Part shown: positions 6,781-9,809 of the stretch, piece after piece | How positions within the stretch are numbered: position 1 is the first letter of the stretch | Layout: each line of letters starts with the position of its first letter | NCBI GenBank assembly: GCA_028709355.1 | Contig: JAQVXF010000027.1 | Span: 1 to 9,809, forward strand | DNA from: Syntrophomonas sp. | GTDB lineage: Bacteria > Bacillota > Syntrophomonadia > Syntrophomonadales > Syntrophomonadaceae | Direction: 5' to 3' | Length of the DNA: 9,809 nucleotides | Notes under the pieces: model-generated | Database searches by the model: none | Seen by the model: the letters and a program-made list of their open reading frames with translations, nothing else | Told to the model about the DNA's origin: nothing | Position numbers and translations under genes: made by a program

Positions 6781-7977
6781 ATGCTGGAGAATAGGCGAAG
6801 CCTGGTTACTCCCCTGGTGTATTTTGCCGGCGCCAGCCTGTTGATGGGACTCTATGGCGGCCTGTACGATCCTTCCTTCAACAACTACCTGGCCCAGAAC
6901 CACGATGCCAGCGCGTTGGCCCGCGGTGCCCTGGAATTCCCCCGTGAGCTGCCCGGTTTCCTGGTGGTCTTCATTGTCACCGCCTTGATGTTCCTGGCGG
7001 ACACCCGTATTGCTGCCCTCTCCGCCCTGTTGGTCGGGATCGCCCTTTGGGGCCAGGGTTTTCTTTCCCCCGACCTGGCGATGGTAGTGGTGTGGATGGT
7101 AGTCTGGAGTACCGGAGCCCATCTCTATATGGCCATCACTCCCTCCATTGGTATCCGCCTGGCCCGGGCTGGCCAGGAGGGACGGCGCCTGGGTCAGATC
7201 GGGTTCCTGGAATCCCTGGGCGCCTTGGTGGGATTGATGACCGTATACTGGGGCGCTTCCCGGTGGGATTTTTCTTTCGCGACCATATTCGGACTAGCAG
7301 GAGTCTTTGCGGTGTTGGCAGCTGCCAGCCTGTTTATCATCAAGCCCCAGCCCTTGCAAAATCCACCCCGGCGGCCGGTCATCAACAGGAAATACTGGCT
7401 CTTCTACATGCTCAACATAGTCTTTGGCGCCCGCAAACAGATATTCCTCACCTTTGCTCCCTGGGTGCTTATCCGCGTCTTCGGCTGCGGGGTGGAGACG
7501 TTCGCCCTGCTGGGCTTCCTGGGCACGGTATTGAGCCTGGTTTTCCGCCCCTTGTTGGGTCAGGCCATCGACGCGTTCGGAGAGAGGGTAATCATCTCCA
7601 TCGAGTCCTTGCTGCTGGTAATTATGAGTATCCTGTACGGATTCTCGCCCACCTGGTTCAACCCAGAGGCAGCCCTTACCATCATCATGATCTGTTTTAT
7701 TGCTGATCAACTGCTGTTTTCTGTCCGGATGGCACGCACCACTTACTTGAATCGGATTGTGGACAGCGCCGATGAACTTACCCCCACCCTTTCCATGGGT
7801 CTGAGCCTGGACCATGCGGTTTCGATGTTGATCCCCTTGGGAGGTGGCCTGCTGTGGACCTATTACGGTTATGTTCCCGTGTTCGTGGTCTCCGGCCTGC
7901 TGGCCCTGGCCAACCTGGCCCTGGCCTCATTCATTCCTGACCGCCCAGCCCGCCCGATTTCTGTGGGGCCGCTCTGA
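6781..7977 (+). CDS. MFS transporter, substrate unknown
   Basis: The 398-residue polytopic membrane protein is the usual length for a 12-helix major facilitator. Hydrophobic segments run from about residue 10 through 185 and again from about 205 to 385. They are separated by a polar, proline- and arginine-rich central loop (about 187-204). A degenerate motif A (FLADTRIAAL, 71-80) follows the second helix, and a better copy lies in the C-terminal half: RPLLGQAIDAFGER (256-269), fitting the G-x3-D-x2-G-x-R pattern. A conserved-looking stretch near helix 10 (DELTPTLSMGLSLDHAVSM, 331-349) contains charged residues within or beside the membrane. No substrate can be assigned. ATG 6781 has GGAGG in the run at 6763-6770 and an AGGA nearer by. 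The gene has its own promoter and is followed, with a separate promoter, by the decarboxylase gene, so a functional link is not shown. Confidence 0.85.
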   Translation: MLENRRSLVTPLVYFAGASLLMGLYGGLYDPSFNNYLAQNHDASALARGALEFPRELPGFLVVFIVTALMFLADTRIAALSALLVGIALWGQGFLSPDLAMVVVWMVVWSTGAHLYMAITPSIGIRLARAGQEGRRLGQIGFLESLGALVGLMTVYWGASRWDFSFATIFGLAGVFAVLAAASLFIIKPQPLQNPPRRPVINRKYWLFYMLNIVFGARKQIFLTFAPWVLIRVFGCGVETFALLGFLGTVLSLVFRPLLGQAIDAFGERVIISIESLLLVIMSILYGFSPTWFNPEAALTIIMICFIADQLLFSVRMARTTYLNRIVDSADELTPTLSMGLSLDHAVSMLIPLGGGLLWTYYGYVPVFVVSGLLALANLALASFIPDRPARPISVGPL

Positions 7978-8027
7978 TCTCGGTCGGATATACCTGCTCC
8001 TGTCGTTATGTATACTTGTGGGAAACC

Positions 8028-8057
8028 TTGTCACAGTCTTGGTGGCTGAATTAAAAT
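8028..8057 (+). promoter_or_regulatory. Sigma-A-type promoter of the DAP decarboxylase gene
   Basis: TTGTCA (8028-8033, 5 of 6) and TAAAAT (8052-8057, 5 of 6) are separated by 18 bases, 51 bases after the MFS stop codon. Transcription would start near 8064 and give a leader of about 90 bases before the TTG start at 8154. Confidence 0.55.
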
Positions 8058-8089
8058 GAAACCACTTGCCGGTCTGCATAAATAGCTTC

Positions 8090-8126
8090 CGCTGGGATGT
8101 GTCCCGGCGATTGCGGGTCCGCCGGG
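8090..8126 (+). promoter_or_regulatory. Leader with mutually exclusive hairpins before the DAP decarboxylase gene
   Basis: Segment A (CGCTGGGA, 8090-8097) pairs with segment B (TCCCGGCG, 8102-8109) over 8 bp, including one G-U, around a TGTG tetraloop. Bases 8103-8109 of segment B also pair perfectly with segment C (CGCCGGG, 8120-8126), 7 bp with a 10-base loop. The two hairpins cannot form together, the arrangement seen in attenuators and riboswitch expression platforms. No T-run follows segment C, so if it acts, translation control is likelier than termination. No lysine riboswitch consensus is recognisable. Function is inferred. Confidence 0.4.
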
Positions 8127-8139
8127 CAGCCTCTTACAT

Positions 8140-8145
8140 AAGGAG
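8140..8145 (+). promoter_or_regulatory. Shine-Dalgarno site selecting TTG 8154
   Basis: AAGGAG lies 8 bases before the in-frame TTG at 8154. It overlaps the in-frame GTG at 8145, which therefore cannot use it. The ATG at 8149 is out of frame. Confidence 0.65.
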
Positions 8146-8153
8146 TGAATGAT

Positions 8154-9374
8154 TTGGGTTTTGATAATTTAGTATTCGGCAAAAAGGACGCTCACCAATT
8201 ACTTGAGGAATACGGCAGCCCTCTATACGTATATGACGAAGTAACCCTGCGGCAGCGATGCCGGGAGATGAGGAGCCTGCTCAGCTATCCCCGTTTCCGG
8301 GTCAACTACTCGGCCAAGGCCAACACCAACGTAGAGCTGCTGAAAATCATCGGTTCGGAAGACCTGGATGTAGATGGCATGTCCCCTGGGGAGATGCACC
8401 TGGAAATGATGGCAGGCTTTCCCGCGGACCGGATCACCTTCATCGGCAACAATGTCTCCCTAGACGAATTCCGCTACGCGGTGGAACGGGGCATTGCGGT
8501 CAGCGTGGACTCCATCTCCCAGCTTAAGACCCTGGGGGAGGTAAACCGCGGCGGTTCGGTATGCCTGCGTATCAACCCCGGTATCGGAGCCGGTCACCAT
8601 GCCAAGGTGGTCACGGGGGGCAAAAAGGCCAAGTTTGGTATCGCCGTCGAAGACCTGCCCAAGGCTCAGGAGGCAGCCGCGCAGTACCAGATGACCATCA
8701 CCGGCTTGAACCAGCATATCGGCTCCCTGTTCCTGGAACCGGATGCCTACGTAGAAGCCGCCGCCTTCATCTTAGCCACTGCCGCCTCCCTGACCAGTGT
8801 GGAGATGGTCGATCTAGGCGGAGGGTTCGGCATCCCCTACCGCCACGGAATCGAACCTCGCCTGGACCTAGCCCGCTTGGGCACCATGCTCGATGACCTG
8901 ATCAAGGACTGGGTAGCCAGAAATCGTCCGTTGCTGGTCCGTACCGAGCCAGGTCGTTATGTGGTAGCGGAATGTGGTGCCCTGTTGGGTACGGTGACCG
9001 CCGTCAAGGAAAACTATCACACCTACTTCGTTGGTACCGATATCGGTTTCAATACCTTGGTCCGGCCGGCCATGTATGACAGTTACCATGAAATCAGTGT
9101 GGCTCCGGGGAACGAGAGACCTTATGCGGAATACGACAAACCGGTCTTTGTGGTGGGCAATATATGCGAGAGCGGTGACATCTTGGTGCATGACCGAGTC
9201 ATTCCCTGCTGCCAGGAAGGTGACGCCTTGATCGTACATGATGCCGGCGCCTATGGATTTGCCATGGCCAGCACCTACAACTCGCGCCCTCTGCCGGCAG
9301 AGGTTCTTATTACAGCCGAAGGAGAAGTGCGCTTGATAAGGAGAGCTCAAACTCTAAAGGACCTATGGTGGTAA
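8154..9374 (+). CDS. lysA: Diaminopimelate decarboxylase-type PLP enzyme
   Basis: The 406-residue protein (from TTG 8154) is a fold-type III, alanine-racemase-like PLP decarboxylase. Visible landmarks are the PLP-binding lysine in NYSAKAN (K55), HIGS (188-191), the phosphate-binding glycine loop GGGFGIPY (222-229), EPGRYVV (265-271), the catalytic cysteine in CESGD (338-342) and GAYGFAMASTYNSRP (365-379). These fit meso-diaminopimelate decarboxylase, which makes L-lysine and CO2 in the last step of the lysine branch. Active sites form between two subunits, so a cytoplasmic dimer is expected. The specificity-region sequence INPGIGAGHHAKVVTGGKKAKFGI (starting at 140) suits this enzyme, though related D-ornithine, arginine or carboxynorspermidine decarboxylases share much of the pattern. 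It stands apart from other lysine genes in this window. The frame extends 3 codons upstream to GTG 8145, but the ribosome binding site fits only TTG. Confidence 0.9.
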   Translation: MGFDNLVFGKKDAHQLLEEYGSPLYVYDEVTLRQRCREMRSLLSYPRFRVNYSAKANTNVELLKIIGSEDLDVDGMSPGEMHLEMMAGFPADRITFIGNNVSLDEFRYAVERGIAVSVDSISQLKTLGEVNRGGSVCLRINPGIGAGHHAKVVTGGKKAKFGIAVEDLPKAQEAAAQYQMTITGLNQHIGSLFLEPDAYVEAAAFILATAASLTSVEMVDLGGGFGIPYRHGIEPRLDLARLGTMLDDLIKDWVARNRPLLVRTEPGRYVVAECGALLGTVTAVKENYHTYFVGTDIGFNTLVRPAMYDSYHEISVAPGNERPYAEYDKPVFVVGNICESGDILVHDRVIPCCQEGDALIVHDAGAYGFAMASTYNSRPLPAEVLITAEGEVRLIRRAQTLKDLWW

Positions 9375-9394
9375 TAGCCATTTCACTATTGGGA

Positions 9395-9412
9395 GGGGCG
9401 AAAAACCGCCCC
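9395..9412. terminator. GC-rich hairpin after the decarboxylase gene
   Basis: GGGGCG (9395-9400) and CGCCCC (9407-9412) form a perfect 6-bp stem around an AAAAAC loop, 20 bases after the lysA stop. No clear T-run follows on either strand, so an intrinsic terminator is likely but imperfect. It could serve both converging genes. Confidence 0.45.
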
Positions 9413-9449
9413 CAGAGGTCAATTAAGTCTATTTATAGCGGGCCGCGTG

Positions 9450-9455
9450 TATAAT
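9450..9455 (+). promoter_or_regulatory. Isolated perfect TATAAT in the convergent spacer
   Basis: A perfect -10 hexamer occurs between two converging genes, where no downstream plus-strand gene is visible. The -35 region is poor. It could drive a short RNA or be chance. Confidence 0.25.
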
Positions 9456-9461
9456 GGTTTC

Positions 9462-9570
9462 GGATTAAGGTAACGAGGAGGCCTGGGATAGAGTCATACA
9501 TGGGTGCGTCGTTTGAACCGGCTTTCCGTGTTGCCACAGCTATCAGCCTTAGTTGGGTGGCCTGGGGGAC
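9462..9570 (+). ncRNA. Possible structured small RNA in the lysA/MBL spacer (tentative)
   Basis: Downstream of the TATAAT, the sequence can fold as a long interrupted rod: AAC (9472-9474) with GTT (9552-9554), AGGC (9479-9482) with GCCT (9546-9549), and GATAG (9487-9491) with CTATC (9540-9544). Inside it is a hairpin AACCGG/CCG-T-GTT (9516-9532). A GGGG/CCCC hairpin near 9566-9580 could close the transcript. It matches no RNA family I recognise (not SRP RNA, tRNA or T-box). The pairing was found by eye and may be chance. Confidence 0.2.
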
Positions 9571-9584
9571 TGCCCCTCAATGGT

Positions 9585-9809
9585 TTACTTGAAGCGCCCC
9601 AGGTATCCTTCTATGTATCTTCTAACCGCCGGGGCCGGTTGGATGATGCCGAAGTGCCCCTCGCAGAGGATGTCGGCATCCAGATCCAGCAGAGCCTGCA
9701 TCGATACCCGCCACTGCTTCAGGTCCGAACCCCATCCCTTATTGAAGGGACCATGGATGTCCTGACCGAACAATACCCGCCGGCCTTCGATGTCGATCCA
9801 GACGGAGAT
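9585..9809 (-). CDS. Metallo-beta-lactamase-fold hydrolase, C-terminal fragment (5' end beyond window)
   Basis: The frame is open from the right edge to the stop at 9585-9587: 74 residues of the protein's end. It begins inside a beta-strand pair (ISVWIDIEGRRVLFGQDIHG) in which the Asp after GQ corresponds to the metal-bridging Asp of the MBL fold. It continues with a helix (LKQWRVSMQALLDLDADILC) and EGHFGIIQPAP, whose GH holds the last metal-binding His, then a final helix RRYIEGYLGRFK. MBL-fold enzymes are usually di-metal hydrolases acting on thioesters, lactones, phosphodiesters or glutathione adducts. The substrate cannot be told from this fragment. It converges with the decarboxylase gene across a 210-base spacer. 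Confidence 0.8.
   Translation of the reverse strand: MSVWIDIEGRRVLFGQDIHGPFNKGWGSDLKQWRVSMQALLDLDADILCEGHFGIIQPAPAVRRYIEGYLGRFK

Noticed and set aside
7047..7706. 219-codon plus-strand frame inside the MFS gene
   Set aside because: It is a shifted frame of the transporter; the translation is rich in Gly, Arg and Pro with no membrane helices or motifs.
8056..8141. Two tiny frames before lysA (MKPLAGLHK and MCPGDCGSAGQPLT) as possible leader peptides
   Set aside because: Neither has a ribosome binding site. The first begins inside the -10 box, and the second has no lysine codons.
7978..8153. Lysine riboswitch before the decarboxylase gene
   Set aside because: The space after the promoter is only about 90 bases, and the conserved lysine-box core is not visible.
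9500..9592. A 30-codon plus-strand frame after TATAAT and AGGAGG in the last spacer
   Set aside because: The AGGAGG is 18 bases from the ATG, too far to serve it, and the translation resembles nothing; it also overlaps the end of the MBL gene.
1..9809. Mobile elements, CRISPR arrays, tRNA or rRNA genes, defence systems
   Set aside because: I looked for transposase or integrase motifs, regularly spaced repeats, cloverleaf ends and toxin-antitoxin-like pairs and saw none; the region reads as stable chromosomal backbone.

Overview
This window is an ordinary stretch of chromosome, most likely from a low-G+C-lineage (Firmicutes) clostridium of moderately high GC. The hints are strong GGAGG-type ribosome binding sites at most starts, two genes that appear to start at TTG and one at GTG, and a KtrAB potassium system, a DegV protein and a DEAD-box helicase with a DbpA-type tail all close together. 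I cannot name a species. I see no mobile element, phage gene, CRISPR array, rRNA or tRNA.

Layout, left to right. (1) On the minus strand, running off the left edge, is a YyaL/SPATA20-type thioredoxin-domain protein, lacking its C-terminal part. (2) A 421-base divergent intergenic region follows, with candidate promoters and a hairpin-rich leader. (3) On the plus strand, ktrA and ktrB form a two-gene potassium-uptake operon: a cytoplasmic RCK gating subunit, then the membrane pore, 14 bases apart. (4) On the minus strand lie degV and, downstream of it, a DEAD-box RNA helicase. The helicase converges on ktrB, and a perfect 12-bp inverted repeat sits in the junction, overlapping the last codons of ktrB. 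(5) A divergent promoter region separates degV from a plus-strand MFS transporter. (6) Next, on the plus strand, is a diaminopimelate-decarboxylase-type PLP enzyme with its own promoter and a leader that can fold in two mutually exclusive ways. (7) A 210-base convergent spacer has a perfect TATAAT box and a foldable segment. (8) The C-terminal end of a minus-strand metallo-beta-lactamase-fold hydrolase runs off the right edge.

The genes are housekeeping or stress-related (ion homeostasis, RNA remodelling, lysine or cell-wall precursor synthesis, lipid binding, an orphan exporter) and, apart from ktrAB, do not form an evident single pathway. I did not find an undescribed multi-gene system. The observations most worth a second look are in the non-coding DNA: the lysA-type leader, the ktrB/helicase junction, the ktrA leader and the last spacer. 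Two start codons also need correcting relative to the longest open frame.
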